Assembly (NCBI RefSeq): GCF_024704365.1
Contig: NZ_JAJDFY010000001.1
Location: 1,097,001-1,161,000, forward strand
Origin: Thermomonas sp. S9
Lineage (GTDB): Bacteria; Pseudomonadota; Gammaproteobacteria; Xanthomonadales; Xanthomonadaceae
Reading direction: 5' to 3'
DNA: 64,000 nucleotides
The stretch's first letter is position 1. Each line of letters begins with the position of its first letter. Positions 16,322 through 26,584 of the stretch are shown here, piece by piece. Below the pieces are notes generated by a model. It was given only the letters and a program-made list of their open reading frames with translations, had not been told where the DNA came from and made no database searches. Both the position numbers and the translations under genes were made by a program.

Positions 16322-16342
16322 TTGATATCAATTTGATATCAA
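16322..16342. promoter_or_regulatory. Tandem TTGATATCAA palindromes, candidate operator
   Basis: Two identical 10-bp perfect palindromes, TTGATATCAA at 16322-16331 and 16333-16342, are spaced 11 bp centre to centre, one helical turn. They lie 30-50 bp before the SPFH ATG (16292), in the promoter or leader. The surrounding DNA is AT-rich, unlike the rest of the region. The arrangement suits cooperative binding by the operon's own ribbon-helix-helix protein. Confidence 0.6.
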
Positions 16343-16395
16343 AATCGCAAATGCCGGCCGACGAACGGTTGCCGGAGTTCTGTCAAGGGGCGTGC

Positions 16396-17307
16396 TCAGG
16401 GCTGCTGCGGGGCTAGGTAGTAGATCGGGGCCGGGCGGGATTCGCCGCTGGCGTACAGGCCGGCGCCGCCCGCGCTCCAGCCCAGCGCCTCGGCCTGCGG
16501 GATCAGCGGCACGTCGTGGGTTTCCGGCGCGCGGGCCACCGCCGCGGCCCAGTCTTCGCCTTCGTCGCGCCGGTAGAACAGCACGCTGCCGTAGGTCAGC
16601 ACCGCCAGCGTGCGGCGGTCCGGGGAAATGTCGGCGGCGGTCACCTGCGAGAACAGCGCGGCCAGCGTCGGATCCTCCTTTCGCAGCTGCGGCCCGACCT
16701 GCGGCACCCCGGCCAGGCGTCCGATCCGGCGCGCCTCCTGCACCCGCCCGTGCGGGTCGGCCAGCGGCAGGCTGAACAGCTCGGGCGGCGTGCGTTTCTT
16801 GGAAATCAGCAGCACCTGGCCCAGCACCGGATCCACCGCCGCCGCCTCGCAGTCGCGCGAGCCGTCCGGCCAGCGCGCGGGGATCGACCAGGCCGGGGCC
16901 AGCGTGCCGCTGGTCAGCGTCGCCGGCTCCTCGAACACGTACAGCGTGATGTTGCGGCGGTGTCCGCCGTTGTCGCCGGTATCCGCCAGCAGCAGGTAGT
17001 GACGGCCGCGCAGCGTGAAGCTGGCGATGTCCTCCCAATCGATGTTGCGCGCGCCGGCCATGTCGAACCGCGCCAGCAGCTGGCCGCGGGTGCTGATGGC
17101 GTACAGGCGCGCCGGGTTGCCGCTGTCGTTGTGCACCCACAGCACGCCCGCGTGCGCGTGCGAGGCGGCCAGCCCGCTGATCTCGTCCAGTTCGGGATCG
17201 GTCACCAGCCCGGCCAGGCGCGCGAACGGCAGCGATGGCGGCGTGCAGGCGGCCAGGGCCAGCGACAGCAGGGCCGGCAGCAGCCGGTGGGGGAAAAGGC
17301 GCGGCAT
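16396..17307 (-). CDS. Putative lipoprotein with beta-propeller-like repeats, unknown function
   Basis: The ATG at 17307 gives 303 residues with a lipoprotein signal ending LALAACTPP, so the mature protein starts at about Cys21 and is likely membrane-anchored in the periplasm or outer membrane. The body has repeated strand motifs such as [48 protein letters not shown] and [20 protein letters not shown], which suggest a beta-propeller of the esterase-like or SdiA-regulated type. I cannot name a substrate. It is divergent from the small gene at 17363. Confidence 0.7.
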   Translation of the reverse strand: MPRLFPHRLLPALLSLALAACTPPSLPFARLAGLVTDPELDEISGLAASHAHAGVLWVHNDSGNPARLYAISTRGQLLARFDMAGARNIDWEDIASFTLRGRHYLLLADTGDNGGHRRNITLYVFEEPATLTSGTLAPAWSIPARWPDGSRDCEAAAVDPVLGQVLLISKKRTPPELFSLPLADPHGRVQEARRIGRLAGVPQVGPQLRKEDPTLAALFSQVTAADISPDRRTLAVLTYGSVLFYRRDEGEDWAAAVARAPETHDVPLIPQAEALGWSAGGAGLYASGESRPAPIYYLAPQQP

Positions 17308-17362
17308 GGCTACAGGATCGCACGACTCGCCAATCCGGGCGGCGGTGTGCCAGCATGTCGGC

Positions 17363-17692
17363 ATGAACGAATCGAGTGGTTACGCGGTATTCCTGTTTCC
17401 GCAAGCGCTGGAGGTGCTGGGCGCGGCGATCAAACCTTACCTGCAGGACGGTCCGGCCGGCCCGTTCGTGCCCTGCCGCGAGGTGGACACCGGCGGCGCG
17501 TTCGTGGAGCTGATGCTGGAGGCGCGCGCGCCGGACGGGGGCGCGATCGTGCTTGAACTGATGGTGCCGGGGAGCATGGTGCGGATGATCGTGTCCGCAC
17601 GCAGCGAGGTGGCGTTCGGTTTCCGCGACCGCACGCCCCGCACGGAACCCGAGGCGGGCGGTGCAGCGGCCGCGCCGCCCGCATCCGCCTGA
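17363..17692 (+). CDS. Conserved hypothetical protein
   Basis: A 109-residue protein beginning [20 protein letters not shown]. It has alternating hydrophobic strands ([19 protein letters not shown] and [16 protein letters not shown]) and an Ala/Pro-rich tail. No motif is recognisable. Support comes from its good strand-like composition in this frame and its divergent placement from the lipoprotein gene. The ribosome site is weak, so the start is uncertain. Confidence 0.5.
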   Translation: MNESSGYAVFLFPQALEVLGAAIKPYLQDGPAGPFVPCREVDTGGAFVELMLEARAPDGGAIVLELMVPGSMVRMIVSARSEVAFGFRDRTPRTEPEAGGAAAAPPASA

Positions 17693-17750
17693 TTCCGCCA
17701 CTTGTCGTTCATGGCGATCGGGCCACGCCCCGTCCGTGGCCAGCGCACGA

Positions 17751-17842
17751 GTTCCCGTGCGTGGTGAGCCTGTCCAGCCATGAACGGGAGCCAGCCCGGA
17801 GCCGAGCCCGCTACCGCCCTTCGACAGTCTCAGGCTGAACGG
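17751..17842. repeat. Dispersed intergenic repeat of the TTCGACA..CTCAGG type
   Basis: The segment contains CGTGGTGAGCCTGTCCAGCC at one end and CCCTTCGACAGTCTCAGGCT at the other. These resemble the widespread proteobacterial intergenic repeat built on CCCTTCGACAAGCTCAGG and GTGGTGAGCCTGTCGAACC. CGCACG/CGTGCG beside it can form a hairpin. It lies at the 3' end of bpt, and read on the minus strand it encodes PFSLRLSKG, a peptide typical of translation through this repeat. Confidence 0.55.
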
Positions 17843-18593
17843 CTGCGCGCTCCGCCCCCGGGCATCGTTCGGGGCGGCCTGCAGCGGCTGCCAGCGGCGG
17901 CCGTCGAAGGCCTCCAGCGGGTGGAAGCGGCGCTTGTAGTCCATCTTCGGATGGCCGGCGATCCAGTAGCCCAGGTACAGGTAATCGCGCCCACTGCGGT
18001 GCGCCCAGTCCAGCTGCTGCAGGATGCCCAGGGTGCCCAGCCCGCGCGCCGTTTCGTCGGGATCGTAGAAGGTGTAAACCGCCGACAGCGCATCCTCGGC
18101 CAGGTCGGTGACCGCCACCGCCAGCAGCCGGTGGCGTCGCGCTGGCGCAGCTCCAGGAACCGGCTCTCGTTCCAGCTGCCGATCAGGAACTGCTCGAACT
18201 CGTGCGCGCCGTGCCCGTCCATGCCGCCGCCGGGATGGCGGAGCGCGAGGTAGCGCTGGTACAGGCGCAGGTATTCGTCACTGCAGGCCGGGTGCACGAT
18301 GTGGGCGTCGATGTCGGCATTGCGCGCCAGGGCAGCGGCGCTGGCTGCGGTCCGGCTGGAACGCGGCCACCGGGATCCGCACCGGCACGCAGGCCTGGCA
18401 GCTGCCGCAGCTGGGGCGGTACACGATGTCGCCGGAACGGCGGAAGCCCCACTGCAGCGCCATCGGATACAGCGCGGGCAGGCGCGGGTCGCGCGGGTCC
18501 AGCACCAGGTCGCGGGCCTGGCGTCCCGGCCAGTAGCCGCAGGGGATGCGGGGTGCTGTGGAACAGCCGCAGGTTGTCGTCGTTGCCGCCCAT
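17830..18593 (-). pseudogene. bpt: Aspartate/glutamate leucyltransferase, frameshifted
   Basis: Bpt transfers leucine from Leu-tRNA to N-terminal Asp or Glu, marking proteins for ClpS/ClpAP degradation. Family blocks are [93 protein letters not shown] and [20 protein letters not shown]. They are spread over three frames, with shifts in the GGGG run at 18542-18545, the GGG run at 18330-18332, and near 18127. The C-terminus runs into a dispersed repeat, so the end coordinate is approximate. Three shifts in one gene argue for poor base quality here. Confidence 0.85.
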
Positions 18594-18706
18594 GCGCGCA
18601 GCATAGCGCCGACGTTCAGCCGCGCGCAGGGATGTGCGGTCAACCGCGGCGCGCGCGGGGCGTTTCCACCAGCACCCCGGAACTGGTGCCGGGTGGAGGA
18701 GACACG

Positions 18707-19189
18707 ATGAAAAGGTTGCAGCTGCTGGTCCTGGCCCTGGCCACGACCGCCGTATCCGGCCTGGCCCTGGCGCAGAGCGCGCCGCCGCCGCCCGCCTCGC
18801 CGATGATGAAGGCCGACGCCAATGGCGACGGCGTGATCACCCGCGAGGAAGCGGCCAAGTACCCGCGCCTGGCGGCCAGGTTCGATGCGCTCGACAAGAA
18901 CAAGGACGGCAAGCTGAGTGCGGACGAGTTGCCGGCCTGGCGCGGCCGCGGCGCGGAGGGTTCGAAGGGCCCGGGTGACGGCCGCGCGATGGACCCGCAA
19001 TGGAAGGAAAAGATGGAGAAGATGCGCGCCGAGTGCTTCGACAAGGCCGACGCCAACAAGGATGGCCAGTTGAGCCGCGAGGAGTTCGCGAAGATGGGCG
19101 AGGTCTGCCGGCCGATGCACGGCGGCATGCACCGCCCGCCGATGCCGCCGGCCGCGCCGCAGCCGCCGGCACCGCCGGTGAAGAAGTGA
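18707..19189 (+). CDS. Secreted EF-hand calcium-binding protein
   Basis: The 160-residue product has a signal peptide (about 1-22, ending LALAQS) and three clear EF-hand loops: [12 protein letters not shown] (37-48), [12 protein letters not shown] (63-74) and [12 protein letters not shown] (115-126). Each has Asp or Asn at the metal positions and Glu at position 12. A fourth partner for the third loop is not obvious. The tail is rich in Pro, His and Met and may bind metal. GGAGGAG lies five bases before the ATG and settles the start. It probably acts as a periplasmic calcium-binding or sensor protein; no partner is apparent nearby. Confidence 0.85.
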   Translation: MKRLQLLVLALATTAVSGLALAQSAPPPPASPMMKADANGDGVITREEAAKYPRLAARFDALDKNKDGKLSADELPAWRGRGAEGSKGPGDGRAMDPQWKEKMEKMRAECFDKADANKDGQLSREEFAKMGEVCRPMHGGMHRPPMPPAAPQPPAPPVKK

Positions 19190-19191
19190 CG

Positions 19192-19211
19192 GGGCGATAG
19201 CGCCATCGCCC
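19192..19211 (+). terminator. Stem-loop after the EF-hand gene
   Basis: GGGCGAT and ATCGCCC form a perfect seven-base-pair stem with a six-base loop, two bases after the EF-hand gene stop. It has no T run, so it may act weakly or only protect the 3' end. It lies between convergent genes. Confidence 0.35.
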
Positions 19212-19238
19212 GGTGCGGGCGCGCGCTGGCGGGCCCGG

Positions 19239-20054
19239 CTAGCGCGCGCCCTGCGCCTTCCCGAGGATGTTCCAGCGGGTGCCGGTGCGTTCCACCGCGA
19301 GCACCTGCGCCGGTTGCCCGGCCACGTCGAGGCTGACCTCGCCGCTGCCGCTGCCGTCGGTCATGTAGTCGTGCACCGCGATCGCAAGCCCGTCCTTGCC
19401 GGTGCAGGCCGAGGCGGCCAGCACGCGGGTGCGCGGCGGCACGGCCATCGCCTCCAGCACCGCCGGTTTCGGATCGCTCCCGTCCACCGTCAGGCAGGCC
19501 AGCGCCGGTTTGTGCTGCTGCAGCACCCGTTCGGTGAGGTGCGCGGCGAGCGCGGTGGGCACGTCGATGCGGAACACCTGCACGTCCGTGATCGCTTCCA
19601 GCGGCGGCGGGGCCGGGCGGGTGGCGGCCGTGGCGGCTGCCGCCGGGGCCGCCGTTTGCGGCGGCCTGTGCGTATGCAGCGCCGCCAGCCCGATCACCAC
19701 CGCGATCAGCGCCAGCAGGCCCAGTTTCAGGCGCTTGCCGAACGCCGGGCGGGCCTTGCCGGGTTCGTCGCCACGGCTAGCCGCGGGCAGGTAGCTCGGC
19801 AGCTCCTCGCGCGCGCTTTCCAGCAGGCCGAGTTCGCGCAGGAGCTGGCGCCCGCGCGGCTGGTCCTCGGCGCGCACGATCCAGACCGCGGGGATGTCCT
19901 TCGGCGCCTTGCGGGCGTCATAGCTGAAATTGCCGCGCCGGTAGCCGCGGTAGCTGCGGCCGTGCTCGATCTTGACCTCGATCCCGGCCTCGCGCAGCAG
20001 CTGCGCCACCGCCTCCACGTTCTCGAGGCGCTGGCTTGAAAACACCTTCCTCAC
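19239..20054 (-). CDS. DUF2007-type protein with single membrane segment
   Basis: The GTG start at 20054 overlaps the tesB stop by four bases and gives 271 residues. Residues 1-70 ([20 protein letters not shown], then IEVKIEH, and [20 protein letters not shown]) form a DUF2007 domain, described as a putative signal-transducing domain. A membrane helix [18 protein letters not shown] lies near residue 120-140. The C-terminal 125 residues, after an Ala/Pro linker, have two Cys residues ([20 protein letters not shown]) that could form a disulfide outside the cytoplasm. Function is unknown; translational coupling to tesB is the only contextual clue. Confidence 0.75.
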   Translation of the reverse strand: MRKVFSSQRLENVEAVAQLLREAGIEVKIEHGRSYRGYRRGNFSYDARKAPKDIPAVWIVRAEDQPRGRQLLRELGLLESAREELPSYLPAASRGDEPGKARPAFGKRLKLGLLALIAVVIGLAALHTHRPPQTAAPAAAATAATRPAPPPLEAITDVQVFRIDVPTALAAHLTERVLQQHKPALACLTVDGSDPKPAVLEAMAVPPRTRVLAASACTGKDGLAIAVHDYMTDGSGSGEVSLDVAGQPAQVLAVERTGTRWNILGKAQGAR

Positions 20055-20926
20055 GGCGCGGCCTTGTCCGGCAGTACCCGGATCATGCCTTCCTGCGCCG
20101 TGCTCGCCACCAGCCGCCCGCTGCGGTCGAAGATCTGGCCGCGCGCCAGCCCGCGCGCGCCCTGCGCGCTGGGGCTGTCGATCGAGTACAGCAGCCATTC
20201 GTCGGCGCGGAAGGGGCGGTGGAACCACAGCGCGTGGTCCAGCGAGGCCATCTGCACGTTCGGCTGGTAGTAGCTGATGCCGTGCGGAAAGGTGGCGGTG
20301 CCCAGCAGATGGAAGTCGCTGGCGTAGGCCAGCAGCGCGCGGTGCAGCTCCGGCGCGTCGCCCACCGTTTCGGTCAGGCGGAACCAGACCTGCTGGAACG
20401 GCGGGCGCTTGGGCGGGTTCAGCTCGTCGCGCGGATACACGTGGCGGAATTCGAACGGGCCGGCGCGGTCCAGCCAGCGCTGCACCTTGATCGGAAGCAG
20501 GGCAAGCTTCTCGGGCGGGATCGCGGGCGCCGGCTCCAGATCCTCTGGCTTGGGTACCTCCGGCATCGACAGCTGGTGCTCCACGCCCGGCTCGGCGTCC
20601 TGGAACGAGGCGGCGCAGAAGAAGATCACCTTGCCGTGCTGGATGGCGGTGACCCGGCGCACCGAGAAGCTGCCGCCGTCGCGGGTGCGATCGACGTGAT
20701 AGACGATCGGCGCCTCGATGTCGCCGGCGCGCAGGAAATAGGCGTGCAGCGAATGCGCCGCGCGCGGCTGGGTGAGGGTGGCCTGCGCGGCCGACAGCGC
20801 CTGCCCCAGCACCTGGCCACCGAACACGTATTTGGTGCCGATGTCGCGGCTCTGGCCGCGGAACAGGTCATCCTCCAGGCGTTCCAGCGAAAGGAGCTCG
20901 ATCAGTTCGGAGACGGGGGAAGTCAT
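20051..20926 (-). CDS. tesB: Acyl-CoA thioesterase II
   Basis: TesB hydrolyses medium- and long-chain acyl-CoAs. The product is 291 residues, about the size of E. coli TesB (286). It has the double hotdog layout: the N-terminal half contains VFGGQVLGQALSAAQATL and HSLHAYFLRAGD, the C-terminal half YASDFHLLGTA, with the catalytic Asp, MASLDHALWFHRPFR, and STAQEGMIR, with the catalytic Gln. The ATG at 20926 was chosen because the family begins just before the SELIELLSLERLEDDLFRG motif. The downstream DUF2007 gene overlaps its stop. Confidence 0.93.
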   Translation of the reverse strand: MTSPVSELIELLSLERLEDDLFRGQSRDIGTKYVFGGQVLGQALSAAQATLTQPRAAHSLHAYFLRAGDIEAPIVYHVDRTRDGGSFSVRRVTAIQHGKVIFFCAASFQDAEPGVEHQLSMPEVPKPEDLEPAPAIPPEKLALLPIKVQRWLDRAGPFEFRHVYPRDELNPPKRPPFQQVWFRLTETVGDAPELHRALLAYASDFHLLGTATFPHGISYYQPNVQMASLDHALWFHRPFRADEWLLYSIDSPSAQGARGLARGQIFDRSGRLVASTAQEGMIRVLPDKAAP

Positions 20927-20934
20927 GGCGCGAA

Positions 20935-21518
20935 TTATACGGGCGGACCTTGCGCCGCCTCGGCGCATAGGCGGGTCAGGGGAACGGCGGCCAGCACCCG
21001 CGGCCAGGGGAATAGCGGGCCGGGATCGCGCTTGCGGCGCACGCGCAGGGCCGGATCGTCGCTGGCGGGGACGGTTTCGTGGTCGAGATCCTCGTGCCCG
21101 GCGATCTGCGCCAGTTGCGGCAGCTGCCCGCGCAGCCAGTGCAGCAGGGCGATCAGCGCCTCGACCTGGGCGGTGGTGTAGGGCTCGTCCATCGCCTGCC
21201 GGCGCGAGTCCGCCAGTCGGGAAAGCGCCCGGTGTTGACCAGCTCGATGCCCACGCTACGCGCATTCCAGCCGCGGGTGTGGTGGGCGATGCGCGCGGGC
21301 GGGACGTATTCCTCGAGGCGGCCGTCGCGGTCGATGTAGTAGTGGCCGCTGTTGCCGGTGCCGGAGGCGTACAGCACGCGCTCGCCGTAGGCGCGCGCGG
21401 TCGCGAGGTCGGGCAGCTCGGTGCAGTGGATGACCACGGTGTCCACCGCCTCCAGCGCGCGCTGTTCCAGCAGGCCGACATAGGGCAGGGGATGCGGATG
21501 GATCGCGGGGGCGGGCAT
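20935..21518 (-). pseudogene. ampD: N-acetylmuramoyl-L-alanine amidase, AmpD type, frameshifted
   Basis: The protein is an Amidase_2 zinc enzyme that removes the peptide from (anhydro)muramic acid in wall recycling. VIHCTELPD holds the first zinc His, HHTRGWNARSVGIELVN the central block, and IAGHEDLDHE with RKRDPGPLFPW the third His and the terminal Asp-Pro-Gly motif. The frame breaks at about 21211 after GRFPDWR; restoring one base joins it to RQAMDEPYTTAQVEALIALL. Repaired, it is about 195 residues. There is no signal peptide, which suits cytosolic AmpD. AmpD loss derepresses AmpC beta-lactamase in some relatives, so the reality of the shift matters, though sequence error is more likely. 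Confidence 0.8.
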
Positions 21519-21540
21519 GCGCCGATGCTAGCATTCGCGC

Positions 21541-22065
21541 ATGAAAGGACATTGCATCCTGTCGCACGGCTTCGAAAGCGGTCCCGATGCGACCAAGGTG
21601 ACCGCGCTGGCCGAGGTCGCCGAGCGCCTGGGCTGGACCCACGAGCGCCCCGATTACACCGACCTCGACGCCCGCCGCGAGGTGACCCCGCTGGGCGACG
21701 TGCCCGCGCGCATCGCCCGCCTGCTCGGGCTGGCGCGGGCGGCCGCCGCGCGCGGCCCGCTGGTGCTGGCCGGCTCCAGCCTGGGGGCCTACATCAGCGG
21801 CCACGTGTCGCTCGAGGTGCCGGTGGCCGGGCTGTTCCTGATGGCGCCGCCGGTGGTGATGGAGGGGGCGCCGCCGATGCCGGCGGCGGAGGTGCCGGTC
21901 TCCATCCTGCACGGCTGGTGCGACGAGCTGATTCCGGCGCTGCAGGTGGTGGACTGGGCCGCGGCGCGGCGCGCGCGCCTGCTGCTGGTCGATGATGCGC
22001 ACCGCCTGTCCGGCCACGTGCAGGCCAGCGCCGAGGCGTTCGCCGCGCTGCTGGCGTCGCTGTGA
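21541..22065 (+). CDS. YqiA/YcfP-type alpha/beta hydrolase
   Basis: A 174-residue minimal alpha/beta hydrolase. [13 protein letters not shown] is the oxyanion strand, [11 protein letters not shown] the nucleophile elbow with catalytic Ser, [11 protein letters not shown] the acid region, and [11 protein letters not shown] carries the catalytic His. Proteins of this size in the YqiA group are cytosolic esterases of unknown physiological substrate. It starts 22 bases after the divergent ampD ATG and ends four bases before rlmKL. Confidence 0.8.
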   Translation: MKGHCILSHGFESGPDATKVTALAEVAERLGWTHERPDYTDLDARREVTPLGDVPARIARLLGLARAAAARGPLVLAGSSLGAYISGHVSLEVPVAGLFLMAPPVVMEGAPPMPAAEVPVSILHGWCDELIPALQVVDWAAARRARLLLVDDAHRLSGHVQASAEAFAALLASL

Positions 22066-22069
22066 CGCC

Positions 22070-24202
22070 ATGAGGTTCTTCGCTTCCTGCGGCAAGGGCC
22101 TGGAATACCTGCTGGCCGACGAGCTGGTCGCCCTCGGCTGCGCGCGCGCCACCGCCACGCTGGCCGGCGCCAACGTGGAAGGCACGCTGCTGGATGCCCA
22201 GCGCGCGGTGCTGTGGTCGCGCCTGGCCAGCCGCATCCTGTGGCCGATCGCCGAGTTCGAGTGCGCCGACGAGCACGCGCTCTACGCTGGCGCGGCCGCG
22301 GTGGACTGGACCGCCCATCTCTCGCCCAGTCACACGTTCGCCATCGACGCGCACGTCTCCGGCAGTGCCCTCACCCATGCGCGCTACGCCGCGCAGCGGG
22401 TGAAGGACGCGATTGTCGATACCCTGCGTGCCAATACTGGGCAGCGTCCGAATGTCGATGTCGAAACGCCGGATGTGCGCATCCATTTGGTCGTGCGCAA
22501 GGGCCGCGCCACGCTGTCCATCGACCTCTCCGGCGGGCCCATGCACCGGCGCGGCTGGCGGCGCGTGCAGGGCGCGGCGCCGCTGAAGGAAACCGTGGCG
22601 GCCGCGGTGCTGCTGCGCGGCGGCTGGCCGCAGGCCTATGCCGGGGGCGGCGACCTGCTCGACCCGATGTGCGGCAGCGGCACGTTGCTGATCGAGGGCG
22701 CGCTGATGGCGGCCGACGTGGCGCCGGGGTTGGGCCGTCATGGCGATGCGCCGCCGACCCGCTGGATCGGGTTCGACGATGGCGCATGGGCAAGCCTGCG
22801 GGCGGAAGCCATCGCCCGCGCGGCGCGCGGGCGCGCGGCGCTGCGGCCCTGCATCCACGGCAGCGACGTGGATCCGCATGCCATCCACGCCGCCCGCGAG
22901 AACGCGCAGGCGGCGGGCGTCGCGGACGCCATCGGCTGGTCCGTGCGCGACATCACCGATCTCCCGCCAATGCAGAACCCGCGCGGTGTGGTGGTCTGCA
23001 ATCCGCCCTACGACGCGCGCCTGGCGGCCGACCCCGCGCTGTACCGCGCATTGGGCGATGCGCTCAGGCGCGTGGCCCCGCAGTGGCGCGCGGCGCTGTT
23101 GTGCGGCGACGGCGAACTGGCCCACGCCACCGGGCTGCGCGCGAAAAAGCGCTACCAGCTGTTCAACGGCGCCATCGAATGCAGCCTGATCGCGGTCGAT
23201 CCCATCGCCCCGCCGCCGCGCGAGGGCGGGGAGAAGCGCGCGCTGCCGGAAGGCGCCCGGATGGTGGCCAACCGCCTGCGCAAGAACCTCGACCGGCTGG
23301 CGCACTGGCGCCAGCAGGAGCAGGTTTCCTGTTTCCGCGCCTACGACGCGGACATCCCCGAATACGCCTGCGCAGTGGACGTGTACACCACGGTGGACGG
23401 CGCGACCTGGCTGCACGTGCAGGAGTACGCCGCGCCACCGGAGATTCCCGAGGCCACCACCCGCAGGCGCCTGAGCGATCTGCTGCTGGCGGTGTGCGAG
23501 GTGTTCGGCGTGCCGCGCGAGCGGGTGGCGGTGAAGGCCCGCCGCACCGGTAAGGGCGGCAGCAAGTACGGTCGCTTCGATCACCGCGGGCAGTTCCTCA
23601 CGGTGGAGGAAGGCGCGGCCAGGCTGCAGGTCAACCTGTTCGATTACCTCGACACCGGCCTGTTCCTCGACCATCGCCCGCTGCGGGCGCGGATGGCGCA
23701 GGAGGCGCGCGGCAAGCGTTTCCTCAACCTGTTCTGCTATACCGGCGCGGCCACCGTGCAGGCCGCGGTGCAGGGCGCCTTGCTGACCACCAGCGTGGAT
23801 CTGTCGGCCACCTATCTGGAATGGCTGGCCGACAACCTGCGCGGCAACGGCATTGGCGGCACCCGCCACCGCATCGCGCAGGCCGACGCGCTGAAGTGGC
23901 TGCAGGCCGATACCGGCGAGTACGACGTGATCTTCTGCGACCCGCCGACCTTCTCCAATTCCAAGCGCGCCGACGATTTCGACGTGCAGCGCGACCATGT
24001 GCGCCTGCTGCGCGCCGCGGTGGCGCGGCTGGCGCCGGGTGGCGTGCTGTACTTCAGCAACAATTTCCGCCGCTTCCGGCTGGACGAGGCGGCGCTGGCC
24101 GGCTTCGCGCAGGTGGAGGACATCAGCGCCGCCACCATCCCCCCGGACTTCGCGCGCAATCCGCGCATCCACCGCGCCTGGCGCCTGCAGCGCGCGGGCT
24201 GA
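22070..24202 (+). CDS. rlmKL: 23S rRNA (guanine 2445-N2 / 2069-N7) methyltransferase fusion
   Basis: The ATG at 22070 gives 710 residues, close to the 702 of E. coli RlmKL. The N-terminal half has a THUMP domain ([20 protein letters not shown]) and the RlmL methyltransferase with [17 protein letters not shown] for S-adenosylmethionine and the catalytic CNPPYDARL. The C-terminal half is RlmK, with [27 protein letters not shown] and [11 protein letters not shown]. The two activities modify G2445 and G2069 in 23S rRNA helix 74. The gene is intact and ends before a strong convergent stem-loop. Confidence 0.95.
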   Translation: MRFFASCGKGLEYLLADELVALGCARATATLAGANVEGTLLDAQRAVLWSRLASRILWPIAEFECADEHALYAGAAAVDWTAHLSPSHTFAIDAHVSGSALTHARYAAQRVKDAIVDTLRANTGQRPNVDVETPDVRIHLVVRKGRATLSIDLSGGPMHRRGWRRVQGAAPLKETVAAAVLLRGGWPQAYAGGGDLLDPMCGSGTLLIEGALMAADVAPGLGRHGDAPPTRWIGFDDGAWASLRAEAIARAARGRAALRPCIHGSDVDPHAIHAARENAQAAGVADAIGWSVRDITDLPPMQNPRGVVVCNPPYDARLAADPALYRALGDALRRVAPQWRAALLCGDGELAHATGLRAKKRYQLFNGAIECSLIAVDPIAPPPREGGEKRALPEGARMVANRLRKNLDRLAHWRQQEQVSCFRAYDADIPEYACAVDVYTTVDGATWLHVQEYAAPPEIPEATTRRRLSDLLLAVCEVFGVPRERVAVKARRTGKGGSKYGRFDHRGQFLTVEEGAARLQVNLFDYLDTGLFLDHRPLRARMAQEARGKRFLNLFCYTGAATVQAAVQGALLTTSVDLSATYLEWLADNLRGNGIGGTRHRIAQADALKWLQADTGEYDVIFCDPPTFSNSKRADDFDVQRDHVRLLRAAVARLAPGGVLYFSNNFRRFRLDEAALAGFAQVEDISAATIPPDFARNPRIHRAWRLQRAG

Positions 24203-24224
24203 CGCCCGGCGCGGGTTCCGGAAA

Positions 24225-24257
24225 CGAAGCGGGGCGGCTGTCCGCCGCCCCGCTTCG
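24225..24257. terminator. Bidirectional stem-loop between convergent rlmKL and norB
   Basis: A perfect 14-bp inverted repeat (CGAAGCGGGGCGGC and GCCGCCCCGCTTCG) surrounds a five-base loop in the 72-bp convergent gap. There is no T run on either side, but the stem is very stable and it is the only structure in the gap, so it probably stops transcription from both genes. Confidence 0.6.
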
Positions 24258-24274
24258 GCGCCATCCGGTGCCGG

Positions 24275-26524
24275 TCAATCCCGTGCCGGCTGCGGCTTCC
24301 GCCACAGGCGCGCGATGAACAGGCCCAGCAGCAGCGCGCCGCTGGCGAAGACCAGATCGCCCGGCATGCGCATCCACACCAGCATGTGGATGATGGGCCG
24401 GGTCATGAACTCGGCCGAACGCGCGAACCAGTAGCCGTGTTCGAGTGCGGCATTGAGCTGCAGGACCCCCATCGGCAGCAGGGTCAGCAGCGCCATCAGG
24501 CCAAGCCCGATGTTGAAGCACCAGAACGCCGCGCGCAGCAGGCCTTCTGGCCACTGCACCTGCGGGCGCAGCCCACGCACGCAGAACAGCATCAGCCCGA
24601 TCCCCAGCATCCCGTACACGCCGAACAGCGCGGTATGCCCGTGCAGCGGAGTCAGGTTCAGGCCCTGCATGTAGTACAGCGCGATCGGGGTGTTGATCAG
24701 GAACCCGAACAGCCCGGCGCCGACCAGGTTCCAGAAGCTCACTGCCAGGAAGAACATGATCGGCCACTTGTAGCGGGCCATCCACGGGGTCGCGCGGCTG
24801 TGGCTCCAGGTCTCGTAGGCCTCCAGCCCGATCAGCGCCAGCGGGACCACTTCCAGCGCCGAGAAGCTGGCGCCCAGCGCGACCGCGGCGGTGGTGGTGC
24901 CGGCGAAATACAGGTGGTGGAACATGCCCAGCACGCCGCCGGCCATGTACACGATGGTCGCGAACAGCACGTTGACGGTAGCCGAGCTGCCGCGGATCAG
25001 GCCCAGCTTCACGAACAGGAAGCTGATCACCGCCACCGCGAACACCTCGAAGAAGCCTTCCACCCACAGGTGCACCACCCACCAGCGCCAGTATTCGACC
25101 ACCGAGATGTGGCTGTGTTCGCCCCACATCAGGCCGGCGCCGTAGAACAGGGCGATGGCGACGGTGGACAGGAACAGCAGGCCGACGATCGAGCCCATCT
25201 CGTCCTTGCGTTTCAGCGCCGGCCACAGTGCGCGCCCCACCAGCACCAGCCACAGCAGCAGGCCGATGAACAGGAAGGCCTGCCAGAAACGGCCGATATC
25301 CACGTATTCCCAGCCCTGGTGGCCGAACCAGAAGTTGTACTTCAGGCCCAGCTTCTGCATCACCGCGAACCACTGCCCGGCGAACGCCCCGACCACGATG
25401 ATCAGCAGGCAGACGAACAGGAAGTTCACGCCAAGGCGCTGGTACTTCGGCTCATGCCCCGACACCGCGGGGGCTATGTACAGGCCGGTGGCCAGCCAGG
25501 CGGTGGCGATCCACAGCACCGCCAGCTGGGTATGCCAGCTGCGGGTCAGGGCGTAAGGCAGGACGTTGGCGATCTGGAACCCATAGGCCTGCTGGCCTTC
25601 CACCTGGTAGTGCGCGGTGGTCGCGCCCAGCAGGATCTGCACCAGAAACAGCGCGACGACGACCCAGAAATATTTCGCCGTGGCGCGCATCGAGGGCGTG
25701 ATGGTCAGTCCTTTCAACGGGTCCTGCGGCGGCGGGACTGGCGCCTGTTCCTTGCTGTGCCAGCCGGCGTAGTGCCAGGCCAGCAGGCCGATGCCGCCGA
25801 TCAAAAACAGCAGCGAGAATACCGACCAGATGAAGGTGTCCGAGGTCGGCGTGTTGCCGGTCAGCGGCTCGTACGGCCAGTTGTTGGTGTAGGTGCGGTG
25901 GGTTTCGCCGGGGCGGTTGGTGCCGGCGGCCCACGCGCTCCAGAAGAAGAATGCGGTCAGCGCGCGGCGGTCCGCCGCATCCGGGATCGTGTTCTCGCGC
26001 ATGGCGTAATCCACGCGCAGGGAATGGGTGGCCGGATCATTCGAGAACAGGCTTTCATAGTGCGCGGCGACCGCGCTGATCGCGCGTGCGCGCTGGTCGC
26101 TGACCACGATGTCGTTCTTGCCGGGGTCGTAGGTGTTGGCGCGCATCAGCGGTTTGACCGTGGCCTGCGCCCTGGCCTGCTCGCCCGGATCCAGGCTGGC
26201 GTATGACTGCCCGGTGTCGGCGCGCGCCTGCAGTTCCAGCATGGCCTCGGTTTCGCGGTGCGCCAGTCGGCCGACCAGTCGGGCGCGACCAGCGCGCCGT
26301 GGCCCCAGATCGAGCCGAGCTGCTGGCCGCCGATGCTCTGCCAGACCTGGCGGCCGCGCTCGATGTCGGCCCGGGTGTACAGCGTCTGGCCGCTGGTGGT
26401 GATCACACGGTCGGGAATGGGCGGGGCGGTGTGGAACAGGTCCACGCCCAGCCACAGCATGACGGCGAAGCTGGTGGCCAGCAGCGCGCCAAGCCCCAGC
26501 TCACAGCCTTTTGGTGACGGACAT
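24275..26524 (-). pseudogene. norB: Quinol-dependent nitric oxide reductase, frameshifted
   Basis: qNor reduces two NO to N2O using quinol in the inner membrane. It is a haem-copper oxidase relative with an N-terminal extension like NorC but without its haem. The catalytic core is intact: SWHTQLAVLWIATAW, GEHSHISVVEYWRWW with the metal His, HHLYFAGT and LTPLHGHTALFGVYG. Start ATG 26524 follows AGGAGA. Two shifts fall in the N-terminal region: in the AAAA run near 26505, and near 26259, where one T is missing between SADW and HRETEAMLEL. Repaired length is about 750 residues, as expected for qNor. An FNR-type box is centred 67.5 bp before the ATG. Confidence 0.93.
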
Positions 26525-26584
26525 TGCGACTCTCCTGCGGTGGGATGATCGCGGCCATGCTCGAACGGCCGCGGCCGCCGCTCC

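Noticed and set aside
16322-16342. TTGATATCAA pair as FNR sites
   Set aside because: FNR half-sites TTGAT and ATCAA need a four-base spacer; here they abut or are 9 bp apart. The spacing fits a ribbon-helix-helix operator better.
21794-24172. 792-codon minus-strand open frame
   Set aside because: It is antisense to rlmKL, and its sequence shows no family motif.
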